Translations under genes and position numbers: made by a program
Assembly: GCF_009870125.1 (NCBI RefSeq)
Contig: NC_046683.1
Coordinates: 10,168,001 to 10,232,000 of the forward strand
Length of the DNA stretch: 64,000 bases
Source: Drosophila pseudoobscura
Taxonomy: Eukaryota > Arthropoda > Insecta > Diptera > Drosophilidae
Reading direction: 5' to 3'
Shown: one piece after another, positions 51,337 through 61,823 of the stretch
Layout: every line of letters starts with the position of its first letter
Numbering within the stretch: position 1 is the first letter of the stretch
Notes under the pieces: model-generated
Told to the model about the DNA's origin: nothing
The model's input: only the letters and a program-made list of their open reading frames with translations
Database searches by the model: none

Positions 51337-51395
51337 ATGATGAATCTTGAAGAATTTCAACACAGGTTCTGTGAAAGACATCGTGTTTTTTTTGA
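51337..51395 (+). repeat. right flanking direct repeat of the foldback locus
   Basis: Matches 27602-27655 in the same orientation: ATGAATCTTGAAGAATTTC, then diverged ACACAG-G...CATCG and a T-run. In both places the frame starts ATG and would read MNLEEF(P/Q)H, but it runs into satellite on the left and a TGA after 21 codons on the right. Confidence 0.7.
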
Positions 51396-51458
51396 GCAAA
51401 GATGAAGGATAGGATGAAGCAACAAGAGTAATTATTAATATTATTATGTATTAGTATC

Positions 51459-51586
51459 CTAGCCCCTCAAACACTTCGGCTTAAAATCCAGGTAAACTAG
51501 GTGATCGCCATCACCATCCAGCGGGATTAAGTCGAATTTCTTTCCTTGTTTGGGATCACTATTCTTGTTATTCGGAGGCAAGAATC
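51459..51586 (-). pseudogene. possible terminal exon or gene relic
   Basis: After a GACAG acceptor (51587-51591 on the minus strand) a frame of about 42 codons stays open to TAG at 51459-51461. Its composition looks like protein, with FDLIPLDGDGDHLVYLDFKP near the end. It lies downstream of the UTP11 stop and its AATAAA, so it is not part of that gene. No upstream exon of the same gene could be found; it may be the remnant of a gene disrupted when the foldback locus formed. Chance coding-like sequence is possible. Confidence 0.3.
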
Positions 51587-51687
51587 CTGTCTATATTCCT
51601 CGACCGTTCAGTAATTGGACACGTATGCCAGTAACACTTAATCGCTTTATTCAAAGAAGAAAAAAAAGAGGAACTTTTGGTAATCCC

Positions 51688-52438
51688 TCACTTTTTGCGC
51701 TCATAGCGGAACTCATAGACCGGTGCCCTATCCGCTGTGGCGGGCTTCAGCTTTTGTGGCTTGATTAGACGCGGTTGCTTGAGCTGCTTCTTCAGCAGCA
51801 GCTTCTGCTGTACAATGCTCAGCTCCCGTTCGCGCTGCACGCGTTTTTTCAGCTCGTTGATGCGCTGTTGCTTAGTGCTATTGGGTGCGAGGGGCTCCTG
51901 GTGTTGGGGTGGAGAGATGGTACATTAGTGTACATTTGCTACTCAATCGAGGGTGAAAACTTACCTTTGTGGCCTCCGTCTGCTTGAGACGCTCGCCCAG
52001 GGTAGCTTGCTGTTTTCTGCCCTGCTCATCGAAGGTGTAGTGCTTGTTGGCCTTACCCGCATCGATGTCCATGAGCTCGACCTTCAGGCGGTCGATTTTG
52101 CGACGCTCTATGGTACGCTTCATCACCACATACTTGAGATCCTGGGTCTGCATCAGGGACAGCTGTTCGGGTGTGTGCTCGTCTTTGGCCTGCTTCTCGT
52201 GGTGAACATCGTCCGAGAGCTTCGAGTTGATCATGTGGTGGTAAAACTCGTCAGGGTTCTTGTTCTGTGCCCGCTTGTACAGCAGCTTCAGGGTCTTCTC
52301 CTTGCGTTGGGCGTCGAGTGCGCGCTTCTTGTAATCCTTCTTCTTCTCGAGCAGCCCCAGATGCTGACGCGCATCTGGCTGGTGGCGCTCGCGATGCACC
52401 TTCTGGTTGCTCTTGTTGGCCTTCTTCCACGAGGACAT
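51688..52438 (-). CDS. UTP11, small-subunit processome protein (CG1789 homolog)
   Basis: Two exons (51965-52438, then 51688-51897) joined in phase 0 through a 67-bp intron, giving 227 aa. The N-terminus [20 protein letters not shown] followed by [14 protein letters not shown] and [14 protein letters not shown] are hallmarks of the UTP11 family; the C-terminus [10 protein letters not shown] is also typical. UTP11 is a basic, coiled-coil-rich nucleolar protein. It assembles with U3 snoRNP in the small-subunit processome and is needed for early 18S rRNA processing. The length fits family norms. AATAAA lies 37 bp past the stop (51646-51651). It is transcribed divergently from NAT10, the start codons being about 740 bp apart. 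Function is assigned by family similarity only. Confidence 0.93.
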
Positions 52439-52786
52439 GGCTCCGATTTATATATGTCTTCTACAGTGTTTAACTAATGTTTAAGACTCGAAAAGCATTT
52501 GTTTACACAAAAACGTGCGAGCAACAAATGGAGTGCTGGAAAAGACAAGACATTCAAGTGCTGTAAAGCGTCTAAACGGAACTAGTTCATTCTGCTCTTA
52601 ATAAAAGACATATAATAGATCTATGTATTACATACTTGCATGCCTACTTAATTACTCCAAGTCATGATTATATATATAATTGAATTATGATCATTTTTTG
52701 GAGTTCAAAAATCACTACATTTTGAATATACGCGTTGCATTGGTATTCAACATTTGATTCCCTCTGAACCATTTAGTTCGTTCAGA

Positions 52787-52864
52787 ATGGAACTTAGTTT
52801 AGAGCTGCTATCGCTGGCTATCTGGGGATGGGCGATATTTCCATACCGCGACAACCGCAAGTAA
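52787..52864 (+). CDS. possible 25-aa small ORF
   Basis: ATG to TAA, encoding a peptide with a hydrophobic core (LELLSLAIWGWAIFPY) and a basic end (RDNRK). Such a profile would fit a tiny membrane or mitochondrial peptide. There is no evidence of transcription; it lies between divergent promoters, and chance is a strong alternative. Confidence 0.2.
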   Translation: MELSLELLSLAIWGWAIFPYRDNRK

Positions 52865-53093
52865 TTATGAGATTTCTACCTTAAAGCTTTAACATTCTAG
52901 TAAATTGTGAGCAATATGTATTCAAATTACTACGATTGATTTTTGCTGTCCTAACCATACAGTATATAGCTATGCCAGAATTAGATCCCAGCGATCCCAA
53001 CGATATATATAAACAAATATGAAAATTGTCACGGAATACTTGTGAAGAGGAACAACTATCGCACATAGAGATGCGTATCGAGACTAGAGCGCA

Positions 53094-53099
53094 CACGTG
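53094..53099. promoter_or_regulatory. E-box CACGTG upstream of NAT10
   Basis: It sits in the context GCACACGTGCATT, almost identical to GCACACGTGCAAT upstream of NOP53 (58238-58243). CACGTG boxes close to the start of nucleolar genes are known dMyc/Max targets in Drosophila; control here is inferred. Confidence 0.45.
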
Positions 53100-53176
53100 C
53101 ATTTTGAACTTCTGCGGCTCTCGCAGATAATTCTTTTATTTATTAGATTTAGAGCTTAGTACAAGAGTTAGCCAAG

Positions 53177-56100
53177 ATGGTCAAGAAGAAAATTGACAAT
53201 CGCATACGCGTGATGATTGAGAATGGCGTCAAGCTGGGCCATCGGACCATGTTCATCATCATTGGCGACAAGGCGCGCGACCAAGTGCCCATACTCTACG
53301 ATATCCTCACCAAGTCCACGGTGAAGGCGCGCCCCACAGTGCTGTGGTGCTACAAGAACAAAGACGAGGCCATATCCAAGTGAGTGGGGGATCAGTTATT
53401 CTCTGGCAAATGCCCAACTTTCACGTAATTCCCTTCCTTTCCTTCAGCCATGGCAAAAAGCGGGCCAAGAAGATTGCCGTGGGCAAGGTGGACGTGAATG
53501 AGGCGGATTTGTTCGATTCCTTCCGTGTTGCCACCACCATCCATGGACGTTACTACTCGGAGACACATGCCGTCCTTGGCCGCACATATGGTGTGTGCGT
53601 GCTGCAGGACTTTGAGGCTCTGACGCCGAACCTGCTGGCTCGCACAGTGGAAACCGTCGAGGGCGGCGGCCTTATCATTCTGCTGCTGAAGACCCTACAG
53701 TCCCTGAAGCAGCTCTACACGATGAGCATGGATGTGCACAAGCGATTCCGCACTGAGGCCCATCAGACAGTCACCTGCCGCTTCAACGAGCGTCTGATTC
53801 TGTCGCTGGCCGACTGCAAGCGCTGTCTGGTTGTCAACGATGACCTGACAGTGCTCCCCCTCAGTTCAAAGACCATCAATGTGGACCCAGTGAACGTAAG
53901 AACCGATTCGATCAGTGGTTGTGTGGTAATATCATTCCAGTGCTTTTATTATAGCCTGCAGGAGCGGGGCGCTCTGAGAACGAGAGCAGCCTAAAGGATC
54001 TGAAGGAGAGCCTGATGAATGTACAGCCGGCGGGGGCCTTAGTTAACCTCTGCAAGACCTACGACCAGGCCAATGCTGTGGCCCAGTTCATTGAGGCGCT
54101 GGTGGACAAGCAGCTGAAGCCGCCCATGTCTCTGACAGCGGCACGTGGTCGCGGCAAATCGGCCGCCCTGGGTCTCTCGATAGCCGCGGCCGTGGCCTTT
54201 GGATATGTGAATGTTTACGTGACCTCGCCGCATCCCGAGAATCTGATCACGCTGTTCGAGTTTGTGCTGAAGGGATTCGATGCGCTCGAGTATCAGGAGC
54301 ATGCGGACTACACCATAATCCGGTCGACAAATGCTGACTACAAAAAGGCCATCATCCGGATCAATATAACGAGGAGCAGCCGGCAGACCATCCAGTATAT
54401 AGCGCCCAGCGACACGCATCTGCTGAATGCCGCCGATCTGCTGCTGATCGACGAGGCGGCCGCCATTCCGCTGCCGCTGGTAAAGAAGATGATCGGCCCC
54501 TATCTGGTGTTCATGGCCAGCACCATCAATGGCTACGAGGGCACAGGACGCTCCCTCAGCCTGAAGCTCATCTCGCAGCTGCAGAAGGAGAACAATGCCC
54601 GGCCGCCGCTGAAGCTGGATGAATCGATTCGGTACCAGGAGAACGACGACATCGAGCGCTGGCTGATCAATCTGCTCTGTCTGGATGCCAGCACTGTGCC
54701 GTCCATCAGCTCCGGCTGCCCCACACCCGATGTCTGCGAGCTGTACTACATTGATCGCGACGCTCTCTTCTCCTACCACAAGGCAGCCGAGTCGTTCCTG
54801 CATCGCCTCGTCTCCATCTACGTTTCCTCCCACTACAAGAACACTCCCAACGACCTCCAGATGATGAGCGACGCCCCAGCGCATCATTTATTCTGTCTGC
54901 TGGGTCCCGTCCAGCGTCTCGATCAGCTTCCCGAAATCCTTGTCGTCATCCAAGTGTCCCTGGAAGGACAGATCTCCTCGAAGAGCATCAGCGAATCGTT
55001 GGGACGCGGCAAGAAGGCCGCCGGCGACCTCATACCCTGGAACATTGCAGAGCAGTATGGAGATGTGGACTTTCCCAAGCTCTGTGGCGTTCGGATTGTG
55101 CGCGTGGCCACACATCCCAATTACCAGAGGATGGGCTATGGCAAGCGGGCGATTCAGTTGCTCAAGGACTACTATGCCGGACGGCACACAAACCTGGACC
55201 TGGATAGACCCACTGCCTCCAAGGATGGTGGCCAAAATGGTGAGAATTCTACCCTCCGCAAAAGTACTCCCGAAATAACATTTCATTCCGCATCCCCTGC
55301 AGGCATAGAAGAGGTGGAGGAGGAGCAACTGAGTCTCCTGAAAGAGCAGATCCGGCCGAGGAAAAACATTCCCACACTCCTGCAACGCCTGCACGAGCGC
55401 ACACCGGAGCCTGTGGACTACATTGGCACCTCGTATGGCCTGACGCCGGAGCTGCTGAAATTCTGGAAGAGCGCCGGCTTCGTGCCCGTGTACCTCAGCC
55501 AGAAGGCCAACGAACTGACCGCCGAGCACAGCTGCATCATGCTCCACACGCCCGAAACTACTCCGTGGTTGGGGCTCTACTACCAGGACTTTAGGCGGCG
55601 TGTCCTCAAGCTGATGGGAAAGACGTTCCGAGAGTTTGAGACAAAACTCTGCCTGGCGCTACTCAAGAACAAGACCGCGGCGGAGTCTGGGAGCAGCAGC
55701 AAACCCCTGGACAAGAACACACTGGACGTGTTCTTTTTGCCGCACGACCTGGAACGCCTCGAGAGCTACGCGCGCCAGCAGTCAGAGTTCCGCCTAATCC
55801 TCGACCTCCTCACAGACATCGCCCAGCTGTACTTCCAGGGCCGGTTCGAGTCCCTGCAGCTGGACCTGGTGCAGCAGGGCATTCTCCTGGCATTGGGTGT
55901 GCAGGGCAAGACGGTGGACACCCTCGGGCAGGAGCTGAATATGCCGGGAAACCAGCTGCTGGCCAAGTTCTTTGATGCCATGAAGAAGTGCAATCAGTGC
56001 TTCCGCTCCATCATCGAGGAGCACATCGAGGGCGGCATGCTGCAGGAGGCGGATCTGCCGCGCGGCGAGGACCTCCAGCCGATCAGCCTCTCGCTCGACC

Positions 56101-56471
56101 AGGAGCTCGACCAGACTGCCCAGAAGCTGAGCAAGCAGCAGCGCAAGGAGCTGAAGCGCCTCAAGGCCGAGCAGCTGGACGAGTTCCTGATCAAGGGCAC
56201 CGAAGAGGACTGGTCTAAGGCCCTGGAAACGAACGGAAGTGGCGGCGGCAGCGGACTCATCTCCGTCAAGAGGTAGGTGCGCGTGCAGCAGCATTCCCCT
56301 CATTTCAATGGCCATCTCATTCATCTCTCTATCTCTCTTTTACCCAGTGGACACCTGAGAAGTGGTCCCTTCGAGCCGATCGAGGATAGGGAGCTGGCTG
56401 GACCGCAGGCCAAGAAGAAAAAGAAGAGCAATCCGAAACAGAAACGCAGTCTGGGCAAGTCCTTGATCTAG
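53177..56471 (+). CDS. l(1)G0020: NAT10-type RNA cytidine acetyltransferase
   Basis: Five exons: 53177-53379, 53448-53895, 53955-55239, 55303-56272 and 56348-56471, giving 1009 aa, the usual length. NAT10/Kre33 makes N4-acetylcytidine in 18S rRNA and in tRNA (with THUMPD1/Tan1) using ATP and acetyl-CoA, in the nucleolus. Visible domains: N-terminal DUF1726-type region; RecA-like ATPase with P-loop ARGRGKSAALG near residue 282 and LLIDEAAAIPLP near 383; GNAT domain with acetyl-CoA loop YQRMGYGKRA near 608; and a C-terminal RNA-binding region ending in a Lys-rich tail (KKKKKSNPKQKR). All splice sites are GT-AG and phases match. Intron 3 (55240-55302) is 63 bp and has no in-frame stop, so retention would add 21 residues. 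It converges with NOP53, whose stop is 109 bp away. Confidence 0.96.
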
Positions 56472-56579
56472 GAGGATCCACCCTAAGTGTGGGTGGATTT
56501 TAATTTCTGTAGAAAATTAATTACATTTTTGTTAAACGAGGAAAAAAAACCGAATATATATAATCGAAGATTTAAGGCC

Positions 56580-58189
56580 TTATATTTGAATGGTATCCTG
56601 GGTCTGCTTGGCCGCCTTGGCGGCGGCACGACGACGATCGGCCAGATCTTGGTAGCTGGTTCCGGGATCCTTGTGCGAGTTGCGCTCGAAACGCTTCACC
56701 TTGGCCTTCTTGCGGGTGACGGCCACCGTTGTGGGCAGCATGTTGTTCTTCTGCAGAAGATGGAAGCGGTCCTTCAGCAGATTGCTCTCCGGTTTCACGT
56801 TGCGCAGATTGCCGGCCAGATCCTCGGGCATATTGACATCCACATCGGGCTCTTCGAACTTGTGTCGCCCCAGGCGCTTCGGCTCGAACTTCTTCTTCTC
56901 CGCCCGCTGCTTGCGACGCTTCTTTAGGTCGTTCAGGTCCTCGGCCTCGTCATCCAGTTCATGGCGAATCGATTTTATGCTTAAAGAGGAGTGGAGCCTA
57001 AACTTAGTAACAGATAAGGCGAAAGGATGGGGAGAGATGGCTTACCGGATCAGATCGGCTGTCTGTTGCTTGAGCTTCTTTTTGAGCTCCGTTTTGCGCT
57101 GCAGCTCCTTCTGCTTGAGCTCCTTGCGGCGAGCCTGTTTGCTCTTCTTTGAGTCTCGCTCCACGGCGGCATTGATTGTGCGATAGGCCTTATCCGACGA
57201 ATCGTTTGGGTCATCCTCCTCCTGCTCGGATTCCTCCTCTTTCTCATCCGCATCTTCATCCACTCCCTCGCTCATCTCCATCAGACGACGCTCGTCGCGC
57301 TGCTCGGGTGTGACTTTGCTGAACATACTGGTGGTGACGCGCTTCAGATGCTGCTCCTTCTTGATGATGCCCTCCTCACGCTCCACGACCTCCGACAACA
57401 ACTGCTTGTGCGCATCCAGTGGTGGATTGTAGCTCATGCCGGGATGTGGAGGGACGAACTTCTTGCCCTTGATGGTCTTGTGGTGCATACTGGCATGAGT
57501 CTTGACCAACTTTTTACCCACGTTGCCGGCTATGTGGAGGGCCAGATCGCGGCTGATCCAACCCTTTTCGTCTTTCAGGCCCGGAATCTTGTCACGAAAG
57601 TCCACATCCTGCCAAATGTCGCTGTCAAAGTTGGTCTTCTTGCTCTTCTTGTCGGCCAGGCGCTGCTCCATCTTTACATAGTACTGGCCCCGATCGCTGT
57701 TGGCCTGTCGATGGCGCGGCTTGGTGGGATTACACACCTCCATTTCAATATTGCGTCCGTTCTTCTTTTGCTTCACATGATTGCTGAAAGAACGCACTTG
57801 CATTTGGAGGATCAAAACAAAGGTGCACCACCTACCGCTTGACAATGGGATCCTGCACTTTGGATGTGTTCTCCATGGGTTGGAATGTGCGCATAGGCTT
57901 CTTGGCATTCAGCTTCCGCTTCTGCTTGATGCTCAGCACAGTGGGCTTCGCCTTCAGCGGCGTGGAGTCCAGCACGAATAGATCCTCATCCTGCTTTTCT
58001 GTGAACGTGCTGTGTGGAAAAAGTTAAGAAAACTCCAAGATTCGGGGCTGCAAGAACCCACCCAATGCGCTCCTCTTGGCGCTGATCCTCAAGGAACTGC
58101 TCTACATCTTGAATGTCTGTCTTGCGCCAGGCGGATTTGTTTTTCTTCGAAATGCGCTTCTTTTTCGTTCCAGGCTCCATGGCAGTCAT
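56580..58189 (-). CDS. NOP53 (GLTSCR2) ribosome biogenesis factor (CG1785 homolog)
   Basis: Four exons: 58062-58189, 57836-58009, 57046-57783 and 56580-56979, phases consistent, 479 aa. NOP53 is a basic nucleolar protein. In yeast it docks the exosome helicase Mtr4 onto pre-60S particles for ITS2 processing; the human homolog also binds p53-pathway and 5S RNP proteins. Family signs: N-terminal [18 protein letters not shown], the central VKPHPG-like [12 protein letters not shown] block with DAHKQLL, acidic [16 protein letters not shown], a long Lys/Glu coiled region, and the C-terminal [13 protein letters not shown] and [13 protein letters not shown] blocks. An exact Motif-1 element and a CACGTG box lie upstream. 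The start ATG at 58189 is in frame with a second Met three codons on. Confidence 0.93.
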
Positions 58190-58237
58190 GGTTAAAGATT
58201 TTTAAAAACGAAAACAAATTGAAGTGCCAGAGCGGCA

Positions 58238-58243
58238 CACGTG
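58238..58243. promoter_or_regulatory. E-box CACGTG upstream of NOP53
   Basis: About 49 bp upstream of the ATG (minus-strand gene), between it and the Motif-1 element; context GCACACGTGCAAT matches the box upstream of NAT10. Confidence 0.45.
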
Positions 58244-58267
58244 CAATATGAATATGGGGAGAGGGAG

Positions 58268-58278
58268 CAGTGTGACCG
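58268..58278 (-). promoter_or_regulatory. Drosophila core-promoter Motif 1 (M1BP site)
   Basis: On the minus strand the sequence is CGGTCACACTG, an exact match to the known YGGTCACACTR consensus. This motif sits at start sites of broadly expressed Drosophila genes and binds M1BP. It is 80-90 bp upstream of the NOP53 ATG and oriented toward it, so transcription of NOP53 probably starts here. Confidence 0.75.
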
Positions 58279-59667
58279 CAGATTTATCGTTAAAATATAC
58301 CGTCCTACCCTCAGAAATATACCGTAAATATACTGACTAAGTTCTACTACTAAGTTCTATACATATTCCTCGATTTTGATATTCCGTGGAATATTTTTAG
58401 CTAGATAGAACATTTAGCCTTGCCCACGTAATTTTATCCAATTAATGAACCTATTTTCTAATTGACTGGTTTGTTTTAAACACTTGTTTTTATTGCATTT
58501 TGCGTAAAAAAAGGTTTTAGTGAAAATGGTCAAACAAAAAAAACGGAAGAGGATAGTCGTTCCTATTGTTCAATTTTGATATTCCGTCGAATATTATTAG
58601 CTAGGTAAAACATTTTGCCATGCCCACATAATTTTATACGATTTATGAATCCATTTTTTACTTAAAATGGCTTATTCTAAATACTTGCTTTTATTGGATT
58701 TCTATATGCCGTTGAAAATAAAATTTAATAGGATGACATTGATGGTATCAGCTCGATAGTGCCCTCGGCAGTGATGGGCAATAATAACTGCTTATCACAG
58801 CTAAAAAATACAAAAATGACTAAGCAACAACACGATTTGCAAGCTAAATGAAACATATATTATTGATTTGAGCACCAAACAATAATATAATAATAATATT
58901 TTGCGAGGAGAGCAACAGTTGCTATAAAGAGCTAAAAATTTATATTAAATATACAGGTATACTTAAAAAAGCTAGATATGGTATGGTACATAATTGAAAT
59001 AGCTGAAAAATAGATCAGCAACAGGGTAAACAAACTCAACTTATAAACAGTGAATCTTTGCAGTATGTACAATAAATATGTGCAATCGTACAGTAACGAA
59101 GCTATCTTAAATAGCTAAATAGCTGAAAGTAACTCTGGCATGTAGCTAACGAATTGCATCTCTATATCCAACAAGTGTCAGTTGAACAAAAATTTGCATC
59201 AACGTGCGTAATTTGGTGGGTTTCCATTCAGCCGTATCAAATTTTGGGCTCAATTTAAAAGAAAGCCACTCGCTCAGGCAATCCACAGAAGCAAAAGGGC
59301 GAGCAATAAATACGGAATTCCGAATAAAAACACTCCATACAACACAGAAGCAGCGCGAGAGCAACAACCAGTAGCAGCCGCTGAATAAAAGCCGGTAAGT
59401 TAACGCCGCGCCGACGCTCCGCCAGCGCTCACAGTGGCTGAGGGCAGAGGCGCAGCCTGCGAGTGTAAATCGGGAACTACTGACGTGTCCAAACACAAAC
59501 CCAGCCAGAATAGGCGTCGCTGCCGAAGATGTTTTTCACTGATTAAAGCTGAATGTCAAGTGCTGTCCGCTTATCAATTGAATATTATCTCATTTTCGAG
59601 CAGATTGTTTGCTACAAATACCAGATAAAGATCCCGGAGCGGAAACATTAACCCATCAGCCGGCAAG
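58279..59667. other. AT-rich intergenic region and 5' part of the CG2004-like gene
   Basis: Includes a diverged tandem duplication with exact 200-bp spacing (58381 and 58581, ATTCCGT.GAATATT...TAGCTAG). Positions 58740-59150 are AT-rich. A GCCG/GTAAGT donor at about 59392-59400 and an acceptor-like GAGCAG at about 59604 could bound a 5' untranslated intron of the plus-strand gene beginning at 59668, but this is tentative. Confidence 0.45.
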
Positions 59668-60997
59668 ATGAGCTCAACTGTGAAATTGGGAGACATTTCC
59701 GCCAAGTTCTCGGAGGCGACGCTGGACGAAATCTTCCAGAAGGCAGGTGGCACCAAGTACACCTCGTACAAGTTCGGTCCCAGCGGCAAGAAGGGCGATG
59801 CCTACTTGAGCCGCGTCTTTCGCATCACCATCTTTGGCGTTAAGGCAGGCCCAGATGGCAAGGATGTGGAGCTGGAGGTGAATACTATCGTCAAGGCCAT
59901 GCCGGACAATCTGCACAGGCGTCGTCTGTTCCGGTCTGTGATATTCTTCCGGAACGAGATCCATTTCTACACAAAGGTCATTCCAGCCATTGAGGCCTTC
60001 CAGGAAGCCAGGCAGCCTAAACCGAATAATCCCTTTGTGGAGTACGCCAAGTGCTATGCCTCTTTGTGCGATGGCATCAACGATTTCATTGTTCTGGAGG
60101 ATGTGGGACAACGCGGCTATAAAGCCCCTGTTCGGTGAGTCTCATCCATTCCGGCAGCCTAAAGCGATGACTGAAAGAATCTCTTGCAGCCAGGACTACA
60201 TTGCTCTGCCGGATGCCCTGCTCACGATGCGCACTCTGGGGCGCTATCATGGCGTGGCCCTGGCCTTCAATGCCTTGGACCCGAAGAACTTCGAGAAGGC
60301 CGCCTCGGCTTTGGAAGAGACCTACTACGGGGAGCACACCCGCGAGTGGTACACCGGCTTCTTGGGGCTGGCCGAGAACGTCGCCAAGGACGCCATTTCC
60401 AAGACCTATCCCAACACCAAGTACGAGACGATTGGCAACAACTTTCTGCAGCCGTCGCTCTTCGACGATTTGATAGACCTCGTGTCCACGCGCTCGAAGC
60501 TGAGCGTGTTCGGGCACGGCGACTGCTGGACGCCCAACTTCCTCACCAGCTACGGGGATAAGGGCCAGCCACTGAGCATTATCATCATCGATTTCCAGCT
60601 AGCACGCTGCTCCTCACTGGCCCTCGACCTAAGCTTCTTCATCTACTCGTGCACCAGCCAGGAGCTGCGCGAGAAGCACTATGAGGAACTGCTGCGTGCA
60701 TATCTGGACAGTGCCCAGAGCCTGATCACCGACCTGGGCGGCAATGCCGAGTCGATCATCTCATGGGATTCGCTAAAGGCGGAGCTCGTTCAGTTTGGAC
60801 GCTTCGGCTGCGGCATGGGCATTGAATCGCTGCCCATGACCATGATGGAGGACGAAGAGGTCGCCGACCTGGATGCCATCAAGGAGAATGCCATTCTCAC
60901 CGACATCTGGAACATTACGCCCTTCAAGGATCCCGCCAAGCAGCAGCGTCTGGCCGACATCTTCAAGCACGCCATCGACCAGAACTACATTAAATAG
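59668..60997 (+). CDS. ecdysteroid-kinase-like (EcKinase/CHK) protein, CG2004 homolog
   Basis: Two exons, 59668-60134 and 60190-60997, joined in phase 2 through a 55-bp intron, giving 424 aa, typical of the arthropod EcKL family. These are choline/aminoglycoside-kinase-fold enzymes; a few phosphorylate ecdysteroids and many are suspected to act in detoxification. Visible signs: the N-lobe Lys in NTIVKAMP, the FFRNEIHFYTKVIP helix with conserved Glu, linker VLEDVGQRGYK, the Brenner-type catalytic loop GHGDCWTPNF (His-x-Asp...Asn) and the metal-binding IIDFQLAR, followed by LDLSFFIYSC. All key residues are present, so it should be active; the substrate cannot be read from sequence. No signal peptide, consistent with a cytosolic enzyme. 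It converges with the hexosaminidase gene. Confidence 0.92.
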
Positions 60998-61823
60998 AGC
61001 GCCTCGATTGTAAGGAGCACCAAAAAGATTAAAGGCGGTGGAGGACAATGAAAAAGGGCCCCAGTATTATTGGCTACATATTCTACCCCACATCATATCG
61101 CACATCGTATATCCTATCTAATATAATGTAATTATTTTTTTACGAAATAGAGTGTCCCATTATATGGACTATAGTGTAATCGCATGTGGAAGTCATGTTG
61201 TAGAATATTTTACTTTTACAGCGGGTCTCTCTCGATTGATCACTGATATGGTTGATGCTGTTTCGGACAATACGACAATAATCTCTTGGGATCATCCTAT
61301 TTTCGGATTATTCGGATAATTGTTTGTGGATTGCCAGCACCATTTTCAAAACAATGAAGTTGCAACATGAAAACATTTGATATCCCAAGCTTTTAAGACC
61401 AGCATTAGAATTGGCCGAAACGCAGAAATATATCATAGAAGATCGCAAAGGAAATTCAAAGAGGAGAGTTTAAAGATGAAACCCAACAAATGGATATGGA
61501 AAACATTGGATTCAATTTATAACAACCCTCCAAATGGTTAAGAATGGACAAATATTAAAAGCAGCATATAACGTCAACGAGGGGCCCCTCCGTATGACGC
61601 GTGAAACACCAAGATTGGATACAGATACGAGGAAGTTAAGATCTAATGCATCCCATATCGAGTATTGTGATTCCTCTTCGAACAATCAATCTAAAACTTC
61701 GATTCTTGTTAGTTAAGAATGAATTTTGTTGTTGTATGGATAATTAACGATGGAGATAACATAACTGATAGTAGACTGAAAACATATATACACAGTGCTG
61801 TTCGGCCATGTCCGGACCTCTGT
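60998..61823. other. intergenic, between convergent genes
   Basis: Contains the 3' ends of the two flanking genes. No canonical AATAAA is obvious close to either stop, and no gene, RNA or repeat array was seen. Confidence 0.5.

Larger units (their letters stand above)
27602..51395. mobile_element. giant foldback (palindromic) locus
   Basis: The region is one large imperfect inverted repeat centred near 45.56 kb. Arm order, outside to inside: satellite array (27646-43713 left; 47427-51307 right, opposite strand), an AACAACAACAGACTACAACA-containing single-copy segment, a gene copy (pseudogene 44017-44483; intact 46441-47052 on the minus strand), small internal repeats, and closely matching ends at about 45473-45535 and 45585-45650. 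Arms are unequal because the left satellite array is about four times longer. I see no transposase frame. The design resembles a foldback element, but could equally be an inverted duplication of a satellite-plus-gene locus. Confidence 0.75.
52439..53176. other. divergent intergenic region, UTP11/NAT10
   Basis: This holds the 5' ends of both flanking genes. A CACGTG E-box lies at 53094-53099, 78 bp before the NAT10 ATG. A 25-codon open frame at 52787-52864 is noted separately. The middle (52600-52760) is AT-rich. Confidence 0.6.

Noticed and set aside
54039..55547. 282- and 219-codon minus-strand frames opposite NAT10
   Set aside because: Antisense shadows of a conserved coding exon, with no recognisable domains.
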